A stretch of 64,000 nucleotides of DNA from Asparagopsis taxiformis (GCA_030407315.1 JALQPE010002347.1:59836-123835); one strand, 5' to 3'; positions 43,238-54,612 are shown, counted from the first letter of the stretch. Numbers and translations: made by a program. Notes: generated from the letters alone by a model not told the origin.

Positions 43238-43534
43238 TCACGAAGTCTCACCAATGACAGGCTGAGGAAATGGCGTTGGAGTGTCTGTGGAAAGATACTT
43301 CGGTGTGCATCGAAAGCCGCGCCCAGGGGGACAGAACTTGGCGAAATACACAACTCTGCAGTTTCGACTTTTGGCACATGGTCGAGAACATGCAAACTGC
43401 GCCGCTTTGAAAGAAATACATCCGGTTGGACACCCTTTACAGATGGGCGGCGAGATAGAATCGAGGATGGTTCCTGATGATAAGACCAGTGCCCCCAGGA
43501 CGAGAAGCAGTATTGCCAATGGACGCACTGCCAT
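43238..43534 (-). CDS. Predicted secreted eight-cysteine protein, member 1
   Basis: 98 residues from the ATG at 43534. A hydrophobic signal peptide (AVRPLAILLLVLGALVLSSG) is followed by the cysteine pattern C-x2-C-x3-C-x9-C-x3-C-x5-C-x8-C-x7-C, then a Thr/Pro-rich tail. The 45486-45800 gene has the same pattern with one residue less in one gap and shares little else, as expected for disulphide-bonded secreted peptides. TATATATA at 43641-43650 lies about 107 bases upstream. I do not recognise the family. Defence peptide, matrix or reproduction-related ligand are possible roles and none is shown. Confidence 0.72.
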   Translation of the reverse strand: MAVRPLAILLLVLGALVLSSGTILDSISPPICKGCPTGCISFKAAQFACSRPCAKSRNCRVVYFAKFCPPGRGFRCTPKYLSTDTPTPFPQPVIGETS

Positions 43535-43640
43535 CTTCAATGTGAGGATTTTTTTCGTGATTCACAGTTGATGTTTGATGCTGTGAAGGATGTTGTTGAT
43601 GGGTGTGAAGATCATCAAAATGTTTTCCAGGAGCACGACG

Positions 43641-43650
43641 TTATATATAC
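43641..43650 (-). promoter_or_regulatory. TATA box of the eight-cysteine gene 1
   Basis: TATATATAA on the minus strand, about 107 bases before the ATG, similar in distance to the box of gene 2. Confidence 0.5.
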
Positions 43651-45485
43651 TGTTTAGCTGATGTGTTGGCGTATCCGTGCGTGCTATATCTATAGAGTGG
43701 ACACGCCGCGTGCAGACATGAGATTCCATAAGGGATTAATGGATTGCAGTATGATCTGAAAATATATTTTCTGGGCGGAGTTTAATCTATGGTACGGAGG
43801 AGAGATGTAACAATATGAGTTTCATGTTTGGTTATATCGTTGTATAGATTATTGCAGCCTATATGCGCATGCCATGATGGTATGGTATGTCGGAGACGAA
43901 ACACGCGAGTCTGTCATGGTGACGCAGTTGTTCAGTACAATGGTGCATTGGATTTCTTGGTCCTGGGTGTGGTGGCGTATGCATCACCGTTCTCTCTTGG
44001 CGGGAGCATTGAATAAGACGGCGTATTGATAGACAACGGTCTATTTACATTCATCATCACACAACTTGCGCTGTGTCAAGTATGAAATGGTGTATATGGA
44101 GTAGAAAATATTCGGAATACGGATCGCGATCTTAACAGAGATGAAGCAAGGACGCGTCGATCACAGCTTTTCAAATCTAGAATGTTCCTGCCGTGACCGT
44201 GATGATACGTATCTGTGTAGCAGTGTGCTTACCACGAATAACAGTTCCTATCACCGTGAGATCCGACACGATTGCTTTGCCGTTCGCTGCACGCAATTCA
44301 GTCCAAAACGCAGCAATCGTCTTCCTCACAGGCAGAACAACTCTGGTACTTGATCGCGGTAGAGCGACGGCGATGCAGAGACACACGAAATCAGGGATAA
44401 CAGATGTCTCTCGGCATCCTTCCCTGACGACTGGAATCCGGACAAGGGCGACATGGTCTCGAGCTCTGGATCAAACCCTTAAATTACCGTGACATTTATT
44501 TTTCTCTCGTGTGGTCACTGGATTCAATATTTGTGGTCCTGTTCCACTCTTCGTGGACCGGTGTGCTCGCGACAGTCTGTCCTTATCCATGTCTGCCATT
44601 GGTTGCTGCTCCTTAGAGTTCAGTACGCGTAGTTTCAACGCTGAAGAAAAAGCTGAAGAGCATCCGATGAGAGTTGAACACACGACCTGCTGTCTCGTAG
44701 TCAGACGTTCAGGCCGCCGAGCCGCACCCAGTCGTTGATGTATCATAAATTCTCGTAAAATTCAAGATGGGGCAACGGACTGATCTTGTGGATCACGTCA
44801 CCACCTAGAAGGGACAAACAAGTGCCCGATAGTCAGTTCTTGTTACAAGTGGATGAATGAAAACATTGTATAACCAGAGAAACGCCTTCAATGATGTTGA
44901 TATTCCCGCGGCGGCGGCTCGGGATGTGACAGAGGTCTGTGGAAAAGACACCATTAACCGCGAACTGGAGAAAATACACCAGACCTGTATGTTATAGGTT
45001 TCTTAGTTTGGAAGAGCAGCGAGTCATAAACAAGTACTGTGTATCGTAGAGATAGTTCTATTTTTGCAGACTCTGCGTTGCTGATCATTACGATGAAGTG
45101 CTGGTCTCTTCGGCGCCATTTCTCAAAATTTAGATTTGTTCATATCCCAGCTTGAGCAAAGTTTATTCGATTCTATCCTGTGATTTCGTTACCTGTCTAT
45201 ATCTTCCTTCCTCAAGCAGCGAATATCTCCATGTTCAGCAGAGGCACTTGAACTACGCATCATAAGCAATTCTGTGGACTCCCAACAAATTCATGCCATA
45301 GCCGTGGCGAAAAAGAGAGTGATCATTGGCCCCGAATCCTATTTCTAATCTCTAAACCCCACATTCAAGCGTTGCACGAGGCAACTATCATCAACACCAC
45401 ATACAAATGTTCTCCATTAACAAATGACAGCAAGTCATAGATAATCTACTATTCTTCTCTAGCTGCGTACTCTCGCAGCATGTGT
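43651..45485. other. Stretch without a supported gene
   Basis: Overlapping frames of 70-100 codons on both strands around 44140-44750 show no motif I know. No repeats stand out. Confidence 0.4.
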
Positions 45486-45800
45486 TCATCGGCAAATTCT
45501 CAACCTATGGGGTGGAATCCCAGGTGGACCATGTACAGGGTGGAATCCTGGCGGAACACATTTGAAACGTAACCTGAGAGGGCATCCTCGAACTGGACGT
45601 ACTCTGCATCGTCTGCGCCGGGCACATGGCGTTCGACACAGCCGTAAAGCCTTTCGTCGAGTCGTACATGCACTTGGACAACATGGACAAATACGTGGCA
45701 CTTGTATCGGTGCCGGTGGTGTTTGCTGCGAATGAACCGGTGGGGACATGAGCACGGTTACCGCGAATAAAATGAGAGCGACGTAGCTGCGGAATTTCAT
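45486..45800 (-). CDS. Predicted secreted eight-cysteine protein, member 2
   Basis: 104 residues from the ATG at 45800; the frame is open to 45848, but the signal peptide (KFRSYVALILFAVTVLMSPPVHS) fixes this start. The mature part is very basic (Arg-rich: RRKALRL, ARRRRCRVRPVRG), with the pattern C-x2-C-x3-C-x9-C-x3-C-x5-C-x7-C-x7-C and one extra Cys, and a Pro/His-rich tail. The positive charge with disulphides resembles antimicrobial or polyanion-binding peptides; binding to sulphated wall polysaccharide would be a plausible guess in a red alga. A TATA box (TATATAAT, about 45903-45910) lies about 103 bases before the ATG. Confidence 0.72.
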   Translation of the reverse strand: MKFRSYVALILFAVTVLMSPPVHSQQTPPAPIQVPRICPCCPSACTTRRKALRLCRTPCARRRRCRVRPVRGCPLRLRFKCVPPGFHPVHGPPGIPPHRLRICR

Positions 45801-45902
45801 CTTGGAATGAGCAACAGTACCGAACCAGACGTACACCTTTTGTGGCACGATTGAGGGTTGAAGTGAGAGGGTTTCTCGGTCTCTTCCGGATCAACAGATC
45901 TC

Positions 45903-45910
45903 ATTATATA
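45903..45910 (-). promoter_or_regulatory. TATA box of the eight-cysteine gene 2
   Basis: TATATAAT on the minus strand, about 103 bases upstream of the ATG. Confidence 0.5.
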
Positions 45911-48008
45911 GGCAAATGTGATGTTGCAGACGAGCTCTTTGTATGGGACTCGTTATTCGCAGCCCAGAAAGAATATCTAGGGATTGGATTGAAAGCGTAT
46001 CCGTGAATGCCATCGGGAAACGTGAGTTTATCAAAAATGTCAGAGCGGGATCTCTTTCGGGGTGTTTTTTGTGGTTGCTGTGGCACGACAGAGTTGGCGA
46101 CAAGGGAATGGGTGGTGGCCAGATAGTAGAGTCGAATCTGAAAAATACAACATGTCTCATCGCAGCTTGCGTCCATGGTTCCATCTCTCCCGAAATTTGT
46201 GTACTCCACTACGGTAATTTGGTGCCTTTCTGGTGTGTCACTATTTTGTTCATGTCATGAAATAGAAATGTCGTACACATTGTTTCTGCAGGATTCTATT
46301 GCCCAACGCAGCCTAGGTTATAATAAGTTTCAGTTCAATCCGCACAACAGTGACGACGATTTGTACGAAGCTCTCACACACCTCACCAGCCCGAGGTTGA
46401 TGTCTAAGCACAAAAAAACACTGTAAAGTAAGCTGCTTGTGTCTTCCATTAACCTACCACAAGTTGAGATTCTCAACCCATACTGCACTCCGCTGTCAAT
46501 TACAAAAATCGTGAATACACATGGATGTACTCGTGGGCGCCTGAACTGGATAGACGTCTAGGGCGCGGAAATTATACCGTGATAGACGACACTAAAGTTT
46601 GGTGGGAAAGCATGACGAATTGTTTCCCCACCTTCAGACAGACGATGAATTGAAAGGGCGGCACATCACGAGTGTTGGAGTCTACAACTAACTATTGTGG
46701 AACGGTTTCCTAGCATGGATGGTAGCGATTGGTCCAAGTCACTTCTAGATGTGTACGTCTCTTTGGCGGCAATTGCGGTCCGGATTCGCGGTCAGAATCG
46801 AGAACACGAAGTCCAGCGAAAAGATCTGCGAATGTAGTTCTGAATTCATTGGCAGAGCAAGGAAGGTAATATCATTACTGGACACCCTTGCCATTCATGA
46901 CAAGTGTGCCAATTAAAATGGGCATTTAGGGAAAATTAGTCAGATAATCGATCTAAGTTCAGTCATCGAAAAATCACAATTAAATGGACCAATTAAATCC
47001 CACAAATCCATCAAAGTCGCTGACGTCATATCAGTTGCTGTCACAGCGATCTTCTCGCCGAGCCGACATGACGCTGCATATCCCAACGGTCCGATTCTCG
47101 TCCCCAGGCAGCATTGATGTGCATGGGAAGACGCAGAGAAAATCATTCATGACGTTCATGGCCGCGACACCACCCCTACATCATCGCTCAATTTCGCCTC
47201 TACAAGCATCCATAACGACCGCTGGCAGAGCATTACTGCACTGACCGCCGTTGAACCAACGTGTGCGAGAAACACCAGCAAACCTTGCATGCATCCAGCA
47301 ACGACACATTACACAACCGGCCGTGCAACCAAATGACATAATCTACAACGCCCCATAATCAGACCTCATGCGGCGGCGACGATCTTCCCAAGCGGCGCGC
47401 AAACATGACGGAAGACGACATCGTCGTCGATATCTACGGACGCAATTACATTCACATGATACAACTCGAAGCGTCTGACACTGACGGAAGTGGCAACAGC
47501 TTCGACATGAAAGGCAGGCGCCGATGTGGCAGATGCACTGCCTGGCGACGAAGAGTTTCAGAAGGGATGCGACGCAGTCGCGTCTGGATCATGCAGAAGA
47601 TTTGTGCAAGGGCGTGATGGCTTGCAGGCGGGCTTTGAAGCTTCGAGAACGGGATGTGCTGAATTGAGCTATGAGCGTCAGTTGGAGCGAGTGGACTTGG
47701 TTGGGTACGCGCAGCGGCTGGAGTGCCAAGCTGGCACTGCGCTGCGCCGGCCACGTCGACCGCTGGCAGTGCCAGTTTTCTAGAGATGTAGAAATATTTT
47801 GGAAGAACTGAAACAATTTGTAAATTTGATATTTTTATATTATTTTGGTTTGTTGAGATGAGTTTTTCTCGGTTCTATTCTGAGATTGTCATGAAATTTT
47901 GCCGAGTTGAAAACCCGATGAATTACATGACTGAATTGAGTGTGTTATGTTGTGATATCTTCGTTGGCTTCTTTATTTGAGGTTCGCTCGTCGGCGATGT
48001 TTAAATAC
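45911..48008. other. Stretch without a supported gene
   Basis: Frames of 70-105 codons on both strands, none with a motif. The section 47400-47780 is GC-richer, with competing frames on both strands, and may be a decayed gene. No repeat boundary is visible before the copia-3 LTR. Confidence 0.4.
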
Positions 48009-48139
48009 TGTCAGGATGCTAATAACAGACAGCCTGTCCCAGAGACCGCCGCCGGTCACAGGACAGAAGATTATACTTAACCACTTAACCAAATGAATAA
48101 ACTGATGAAGGTACTCGCAAGAGACACAATCTTGTCACA
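48009..48139 (+). repeat. 5' LTR of copia-3
   Basis: 131 bp, TGTCAGGATGCTAATA to ..ATCTTGTCACA, with AATAAA near 48095. It is followed by GGTTATCGGCC (48140-48150), a weakened form of the initiator-tRNA half-site seen in copia-1 and copia-2. Confidence 0.8.
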
Positions 48140-48207
48140 GGTTATCGGCCTTAAAGCGCCCACTGCCCACGATCTCATCTCCCTTTTCCTTTTTATCTTC
48201 AACAATC

Positions 48208-49614
48208 ATGGAACGCGCTCACCTCCCTACCCTCGACCTCGACAATTTTCCCATCTGGCTCCGTACCCTCGAAGTTCTCGCATCCGACCTCCACCTCGAC
48301 GATCACCTCAATGCATCAACCACCGCACCCACTGACCCCGCCGACTTTGCCAATTACAAACGCCAGCAAGATCGGCTATCTCTCATCATCCTTTCCAGCC
48401 TACCCAAAGCCATCACATCCACGCTACCCCCTGAATCCCTCCGACTCCCTCCGCATCTCTTCCTCACCAAAATCCGCAACACAGTTACTGAACTCTCAAC
48501 CATTGACCCAACAATTCTCGAAGCCGAAGCGAGAAACATCACCCTCCACATCGGTGACAGCATCGATGAATACATCACACAACACATGACGATGCGAAAC
48601 AGAATGCGAAGCGCAGACTACCCTACTATCTCCAACGAATCCACGACTATACGATTCATGATCCACGGCATACGCAACCACCCAGACTATCAACTTACTC
48701 ACGCTATCTTCTCCCTCAACCCCCCATCAACCATTCACGAATTCACCACTGCCCTGCGCCGTGCTCAAGCACACATCAACACCACAACGAACCCCACCAA
48801 CACCAACTTCCCTCAATCCGCGATCCCCCTCCCCTCCATCAATCGCAAATACCACCCCGCCAGCCGCACCACAGAAAAATCAGCCCGACGAGCCCACCAA
48901 GCTATCAAATGGTGCTCATATCACAACTCTTCCACCCATACAAACATGGAATGCCGCGCTCAACGCAACAACAAGTTGGCACCACGTGCCAACATAATAC
49001 ACGAACAGCTTCACACAATGGACAAACCGCACAGCTACAACGACCCTAATCACCCCGACACAGAGCAAAGTAAGTTTATCCTAGACTCAGGCGCTCATCC
49101 GTCGCACCTTCGCTCACCTCAGCCCGGTATGCGGCCCACCGAAATCCCCCGCTACAAGCACACAGCAACTAACGCCCGCCATCGCATCACGCACCACGGT
49201 CCATTCAAGTTGAACACGCCACACATCCCTCTGGCAATCACTGACGCTGTCGTCGCACCAGATGTCCAGCACAATCTCGTGTCGGTCAACTCCATCGCCT
49301 CACGCCACGGACCCGTTACATTCACGGACACTGCTGCATACCTCTCCCCCTTTCACAACCCCACCCCCACCAAATTGCCTCATTCCACAACGGGTTATAC
49401 ACCATCCCCAATAAACCACCCCCTCTTCCTCACCCTCAAAACACTTGCAACACAATGCAATCCGGATCCTCCGCCAACACTCGGCCATCAACCACCCCCT
49501 CCAATACCGCCAGCGCTAGCAACGCATCCAGACCGAATGAGCGAACAAGGTCACTACGCAGCACACCTCCCCCTGAAGCGCCATCGCAAAACACGCGCAG
49601 CAAGCGCAAGATAG
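48208..49614 (+). pseudogene. Gag and protease of copia-3
   Basis: ATG 48208, 468 codons open. Gag domain, knuckle WCSYHNSSTHTNMEC (C-x2-H-x4-H-x4-C), protease LDSGAHPSH near 49085, LVSVNS near 49275. After about 49385 the true frame lies one base over; the last about 75 codons of the open frame are out of phase. Gag is the best preserved part. It is related to copia-1 and copia-2 but clearly distinct. Confidence 0.8.
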
Positions 49615-50769
49615 ACTGGTCCCGCCCTTGGCGAAATCCACCAACCAATCCCAAGCAGCGCACTCGCGCCCCGCAAAAACCGCCAGCCATATACCGAACA
49701 ACCTTCAACCCTCCGAACAGTACGCAAGGCAAACAGACCATCACTCAACCAGACCCTAACCCCCACACGTTCCGCCAAACCACACGAAGTCCACCACAGA
49801 CCGGCACCAACCACTAACCCCCCCTATTCCACCCTTATTCCACACCACAAAGACTCCCCAACAACCGCCACCATCAACACTGGCAAACACCTCAACCAAC
49901 ACAACCACACACATAACCCCCCACCCGAACAACCAATTCCCAGCCATGAATTACACCTCAAAATGGGACACGCCAACCCTACCATACTTCGAAAAATGTG
50001 CAACCCACCCATGCTCCCAGCCCTCGAGCAACACCGTCACGACCCTACCGCAGACATCAACTGCAACTCATGTGCCACATCCAAACCAAGGCGTCCCCGC
50101 ACCGCCCCGCTGCACACACGCACCAAATTGGCCAGCACATATCCTCAGACATCTGTGGTCCAATCAGCCCCCCATCCCGCAACGGACACCGCTACTTCAT
50201 AACATTTGTAGATACGCGCTCACGCCACATAACGATCCATTGTATCCCCGACCGCACTTCAATTCCCCAACTAGTTATCAACCACATGGAACGGGTCAAA
50301 ACAACTCAACATCATTATCCCTCCTTCTTTCGGTCCGACAACGCAGCGGAATATACCTCCCGTACACTTCGCGAACAACTCGCCGCTCGCGGCATCCACC
50401 ACATCACCACCGTCCCCTACACCCCGGAGCAAAACAGCATCGCTGAACGAGTCAACAGTACACTGATGAACGCCGTCCGAGCATGCCTTGCACACAGCAA
50501 CCTACCCCCACCATACTGGGAAGATGCCCTCTACGATTCAGTATTCAAACGCAATCGCATATTGCATACAGCGACACAACAAATTCCTGCCACCCTCTGG
50601 AATCACTCCCCACCGAAAATACAACGCCTTCTCATCTTCGGCCAATTAGGCCATGCCCCATCCTTACAACCCAAACAAAAACTGGACAACAGAGCCACAG
50701 CAGTGCGCTACCTATACGGCATAGACGACCACACCATCATGGTACAAAACATCACCACCGGTCTATATG
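49615..50769 (+). pseudogene. Integrase of copia-3, frameshifted and cut by gypsy-C
   Basis: The linker is open to a stop at 49815. The integrase zinc finger (MGHANPTILRKM..CNSC) is in one frame (about 49960-50110), and the core (SSDICGP, RSDNAAEY, ENSIAERVNST) in another from about 50110 to 50769. All three catalytic residues are present. The frame runs into the gypsy-C LTR, which supplies the stop. Reverse transcriptase and RNase H are not in the window. Confidence 0.8.
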
Positions 50770-51560
50770 TGTAGGACCAGCCGGGGTGGCGATCGCTAAG
50801 GGAGTTCTAGAATTGCAGCCGTGTCAGGGCGAGGTGAACCGTAACGCGCTGGTTGAACTTGCGTTCGCGCGTCGCTCGGTCGCGCTGGCGAACGGGTGGT
50901 ACAACGGCGGAACGCGTAGGGAACGATCGCAACACGGGATTCGCGGGCCGGCGCAAGCCGTGATCTCAGGGTGAGATCACCGAGTAAACTCGAGCACAAC
51001 GCGATCCACACAGGGGTCGTAAATCCCTGGCCTAGTGGCGTGCGACGCAACGCGCGCTATCGCGGTGCGACGCGGTTCGACGATCGGTTTATGCGCAGCG
51101 CGCACGCGAACGTCGGCGATCGTGAGCAACCCGCACGCAACGTTTCAACGCAATCGGTCCTCGCGATTCGCTAAACGCTTAACTCGTAGCTGCGAAGATG
51201 CTGGCTGTTTATTGGTAAGGTGCGAAGCTGAACGACCATTAATAGCTAACTACTAAAGGACAGGCTGTCCTACCGTGGCCGGCCGGCGGCCGCTCGCTCG
51301 CACGCGAAAAAGGGAAATATTTGGGAAAAAGACTTTCGTCATAAAAAACCCAAAAAAGGGAAATAAAGGGAAATTCGTCGAAATCGCTACACGTGGCGCC
51401 GGGTTCGCAATCGCACGCGTTCGCGCAGGTGCACCGTGACACGTAATCGGTTCGCCACGCGTACGCTCGCTTACTAACTAACTCAGCGCGGATGCACGCG
51501 GACTCAACTCGTCGATATCGCTCAACCCGCGTTCGCGTTAGCGGCATAAATTGCACCACA
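50770..51560 (-). repeat. 3' LTR of gypsy-C
   Basis: 791 bp. In element direction it starts TGTGGTGCAATTTATGCC and ends ..GGCTGGTCCTACA. A sense AATAAA (complement of about 51208-51213) and a 15-base imperfect palindrome AGGACAGGCTGTCCT (51257-51271) are inside. ORFs of 62-84 codons in the LTR recur in the other LTR and are not genes. Confidence 0.92.
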
Positions 51561-51570
51561 CTCCCCCCGA
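51561..51570 (-). other. Polypurine tract of gypsy-C
   Basis: In element direction CGGGGGGAG directly precedes the 3' LTR, the expected place for the plus-strand primer. Confidence 0.65.
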
Positions 51571-51742
51571 CTAACATCACAGCGCGTCCCCGCGCGTCAT
51601 CTCTTCCTGCGTATCCTTTGCCTTTTTCTTCTCTCTGTCCACTCTCCTCCTGTCGATCCTCTCTCTCTCTTTCTATCCTTCTTCTCTCCTTGGTCACTCG
51701 CATCCGTTGTTTCGCTCGTTGTCGCACGCGCTTGCTTTCGTT

Positions 51743-54565
51743 ATGGCGCACGACGGTGATACCCTTCCTAGCTGGCTGCGCGCCAGTGTCCCTTCAGGCG
51801 AAGAAGCTGCGACGCCGATACGTTCGCCATCAGCGGCTCCGCGTCCCGCTTCGCCATCTCCTATGAGCCCCGAGAGCCCATTTTATCTGTCAATGGCCCA
51901 AGCTTCGTCTGCCAGCGCGCCGGTTGCCGCGTCGTCAAGTGCGCATAACGCGGATAATGTCGGTGCGTCGTCGGGTGTCGTTGCGACAGTGGATGTAACC
52001 GCTACACCCGCGGCTGGGAGTCGTGCCAACGTTGGCGTGCCTCTTCGTTCCGTACCTGCCCCTTCTTCCGTGTCGCTCCCTTCGGCCGCGCAGCGCGTCC
52101 CCGTCGCCGCTCCGCGTGCGCGTTACGACGACCCTTCTGCGTTCCGGTTCCTGCCGCGCGCGATGCCAACTTGGTCCGAATTGAGTCGCGTCCAATATTT
52201 TCCCCGGCGTTTCCTGTGGACGCGTATCGCCGATGTCAACCGCTATGCGGTATTGCCTGGCCACAAGAACGCGCAAGCCGTATGGGATGCGCGACGCGAG
52301 GCGGCGTGGTGCGACTTGGCTGTACCCTCGAACCTTCCTTGCGACACTTACTTCCTAGAGGACGCGGCGGACGAGCGGTTGGTGCGTCACTTGGCTCGTC
52401 TTCGCACAATGCGCCGCGACGAGTTCGCGCATCTTGACCCCTGGGCGGCGGCGCCTAGCGCCGGTTTCTTGTTGGACGGCGGCGTCCCCTGGAATGATGT
52501 TGAACGGGAGGGAGAAGTTAGTGAGCCTTGGTTTTTCGACGCGGGGATGCGCTCCGAGGCGCGTCGTGAATTGCGCCTGCGTCGCACGACCGGTTACTTC
52601 GTTACGCATCGCGACGTCGAATTTCGCGAGTTCCCAGAAGATCGCGTGAGTTCCTTCTTTCCGCGCTATGACCCGCGCGACTGGCCTGACGCTCCCGAAT
52701 CGCTGTCCGTTCCCCTACCGTGCGTCTTCCATTATGCACCATCTGTTCTTCTTGGTCTTGATGTTCCGGTCGAGACGCGTTCCTACTTCTGGGCCGTGGC
52801 GCTTAGCGAATGGGTCGTGATGGTGGCCTGCGCCTGGCTTCATGTCGCGTTCGTCGAGCGTCGTTTCGTTCGCTTGAGCGACCGGCTCATCGCCGGTATC
52901 GAGAGCGTCGGCGCTGCGGCGGTCGTTCGTGGCGGCACCTATTCTGTCGCGCATTTAGAAAGTCTCTTGTCGGAGCATCGCGCGTGCCCATGGGACGAGA
53001 CGCCTGTCTTCGACGTGGCTCCCGGCGTGGACTTCAATGAAGGTGGCCAGTGGCTACCGTGGAGCGCGGAACGCGGCGTCGTGGATTGGGCGCATGGCGC
53101 GCTCGGAGTTCACAGGCATACGGAAATCCCTCACTTGCTATTGAAGTCGCCGCGCAACCCTTCGCGTAGCGCGTTCGCGCATCTAGAAGCGGGCGACGTC
53201 GTTACCGTTGATGCTGTCTTGTCGGCGTTGTCTTCTAACGAGTTGCATGTGATGCGCGCAACGAACTCGCGGGAATATGCGCAGTACCTTGGGATGGCCG
53301 CGTTGTTGGCCGTTGAGCGCCGGCGATTCCGCGATGGGCGCTACTCGTTGTTCTCCGAAGCACCACGGGCTCCTATCGACGTTGCGCAGTTAGACGCGGC
53401 GTTGCGTGCGGAGTACGTAAAGGTGTACAACGAGTTACAAGAACTGAAGAAAGCCACTCAAGGTCAAGGCGCCGCCAACATGCCTGGCGAAGCGGGTGCG
53501 AGTGCGGCAACGGCTAGCGGTGCGGCATCGGGTTCGGCGGTTGTTGGCGAGAGTGCAGAAGCGCCCACGGCGGTGGCTGGTGACGACGCTGTTGCAGTCG
53601 CTGGTTCGTCGGCGGCAGACGGGTTACGAACTCAACTTTCTTCGGCCAAGCAGGGTCGAGACGAAGCGTTGGCGCGCGTGACGTCGGTCGCGCAAGCTCG
53701 CGACGAGGCTTTGGGGCGACTTAGCGCGGCCACCAAAGCGCTCGACGAGGCTATCAAGGCGCGCGATGATGCGTCTGAGGCACGTGACGAAGCCGTGTCG
53801 GTCCTGCGCGAGACTCGGAAGACGTTGGCGGAATCGGAGGAGCGCGAAGCCGCGCTAAAACGCAAGGTCGACGAAGACGCTGCGCGTATCGAGCGTATGC
53901 ACGGAGACATCGGGAAGCTACAAGGTCGTGCAGCGGCGTACAGGAAGGAGGCTGAGGGTGATCGGGCGGCGCTGGCGAACCTTCGAACTCGCTGTGACGC
54001 TGCGGTAACCGCTCAGCAGACGGCGCAGCGTGTTCTCGTCGAGGTCGAAGCCAATTTGGAAGCGGAAAGGGGGCGGACGTCAGCTCGTATCGCTGCGGTG
54101 CGCGACGAATATCGCGCGCGGGAGAGGGATACCGTGCTTAAGGTTCAAGACACTATCGAACGCGCGCACCGGTTGGGTTCGGCGTTGAACGATGTCGTTG
54201 GTTTCTTGCAGCGGTCCCCGACTGGGTCCGTGGGTGAGAAAGAGTCAGCTGGCGAAACGCAGTCCGTGAGCGAGTTGCGCGCAGAAGCGGTACGTGACGT
54301 TGCGGGGAGCGTTGGCTCAGGACGCGGCGGTGCACGGCCCATGACGCGTTCGCGTGCGGCCGCAGCTTCGACGGGTCGCGCAAGTATTCCTCCCCTTCGG
54401 ATTGGCGTACATGATGGGCGCGTCGTTCGGGTGTTGAATCCCGAACGGCGACGCGGTCACCAGGCAGATACGGCTTCGAGCCGCGCTCGTTCGCGCAATA
54501 CGGCGGGTAGTTCGTCAAGCCGTCACACGCGTCGAGACGATGACACGCGCGCACCTCCGTCCTGA
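51743..54565 (+). CDS. Antisense accessory ORF of gypsy-C, 940 codons, unknown function
   Basis: ATG 51743, open for 940 codons opposite to gag-pol. Residues 1-115 are Pro/Ser/Ala-rich. Residues about 125-560 look globular, with many Trp and Asp-Pro turns (for example PRYDPRDWPDAP), and match no family I know. Residues about 625-825 form a long coiled coil with repeated ARDEAL-type heptads, followed by a basic Arg/Ser tail. A TATA-like CATAAATT at the inner LTR edge (about 51545) and a pyrimidine-rich stretch (51600-51690) precede it; AATAAA follows at 54607-54612. It is convergent with pol. Length, codon pattern and signals argue that it is expressed. It could be a second structural protein, a silencing suppressor or a captured host gene. 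Confidence 0.75.
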   Translation: MAHDGDTLPSWLRASVPSGEEAATPIRSPSAAPRPASPSPMSPESPFYLSMAQASSASAPVAASSSAHNADNVGASSGVVATVDVTATPAAGSRANVGVPLRSVPAPSSVSLPSAAQRVPVAAPRARYDDPSAFRFLPRAMPTWSELSRVQYFPRRFLWTRIADVNRYAVLPGHKNAQAVWDARREAAWCDLAVPSNLPCDTYFLEDAADERLVRHLARLRTMRRDEFAHLDPWAAAPSAGFLLDGGVPWNDVEREGEVSEPWFFDAGMRSEARRELRLRRTTGYFVTHRDVEFREFPEDRVSSFFPRYDPRDWPDAPESLSVPLPCVFHYAPSVLLGLDVPVETRSYFWAVALSEWVVMVACAWLHVAFVERRFVRLSDRLIAGIESVGAAAVVRGGTYSVAHLESLLSEHRACPWDETPVFDVAPGVDFNEGGQWLPWSAERGVVDWAHGALGVHRHTEIPHLLLKSPRNPSRSAFAHLEAGDVVTVDAVLSALSSNELHVMRATNSREYAQYLGMAALLAVERRRFRDGRYSLFSEAPRAPIDVAQLDAALRAEYVKVYNELQELKKATQGQGAANMPGEAGASAATASGAASGSAVVGESAEAPTAVAGDDAVAVAGSSAADGLRTQLSSAKQGRDEALARVTSVAQARDEALGRLSAATKALDEAIKARDDASEARDEAVSVLRETRKTLAESEEREAALKRKVDEDAARIERMHGDIGKLQGRAAAYRKEAEGDRAALANLRTRCDAAVTAQQTAQRVLVEVEANLEAERGRTSARIAAVRDEYRARERDTVLKVQDTIERAHRLGSALNDVVGFLQRSPTGSVGEKESAGETQSVSELRAEAVRDVAGSVGSGRGGARPMTRSRAAAASTGRASIPPLRIGVHDGRVVRVLNPERRRGHQADTASSRARSRNTAGSSSSRHTRRDDDTRAPPS

Positions 54566-54606
54566 TTCCTGCTCCGTTCAGTTAGCACGCCTTACATTCT
54601 CTTTGC

Positions 54607-54612
54607 AATAAA
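54607..54612 (+). terminator. Poly(A) signal after the antisense ORF
   Basis: AATAAA 42 bases after the stop codon, followed by a T/GT-rich stretch. Confidence 0.5.

Larger units (their letters stand above)
48009..50769 (+). mobile_element. Copia-3, decayed Ty1/copia element (left part)
   Basis: It starts with a 131-bp LTR and is cut at 50769 by gypsy-C. The rest would lie beyond the right edge of the window. The LTR start is fixed by the solo LTR at 19862-19992, which has the same length and end sequence. Confidence 0.85.

Noticed and set aside
50796..51256. Small ORFs of 62-84 codons in the gypsy-C LTR, seen again at 63222-63692
   Set aside because: They recur only because the LTR recurs; no motif, and in part no ATG start.
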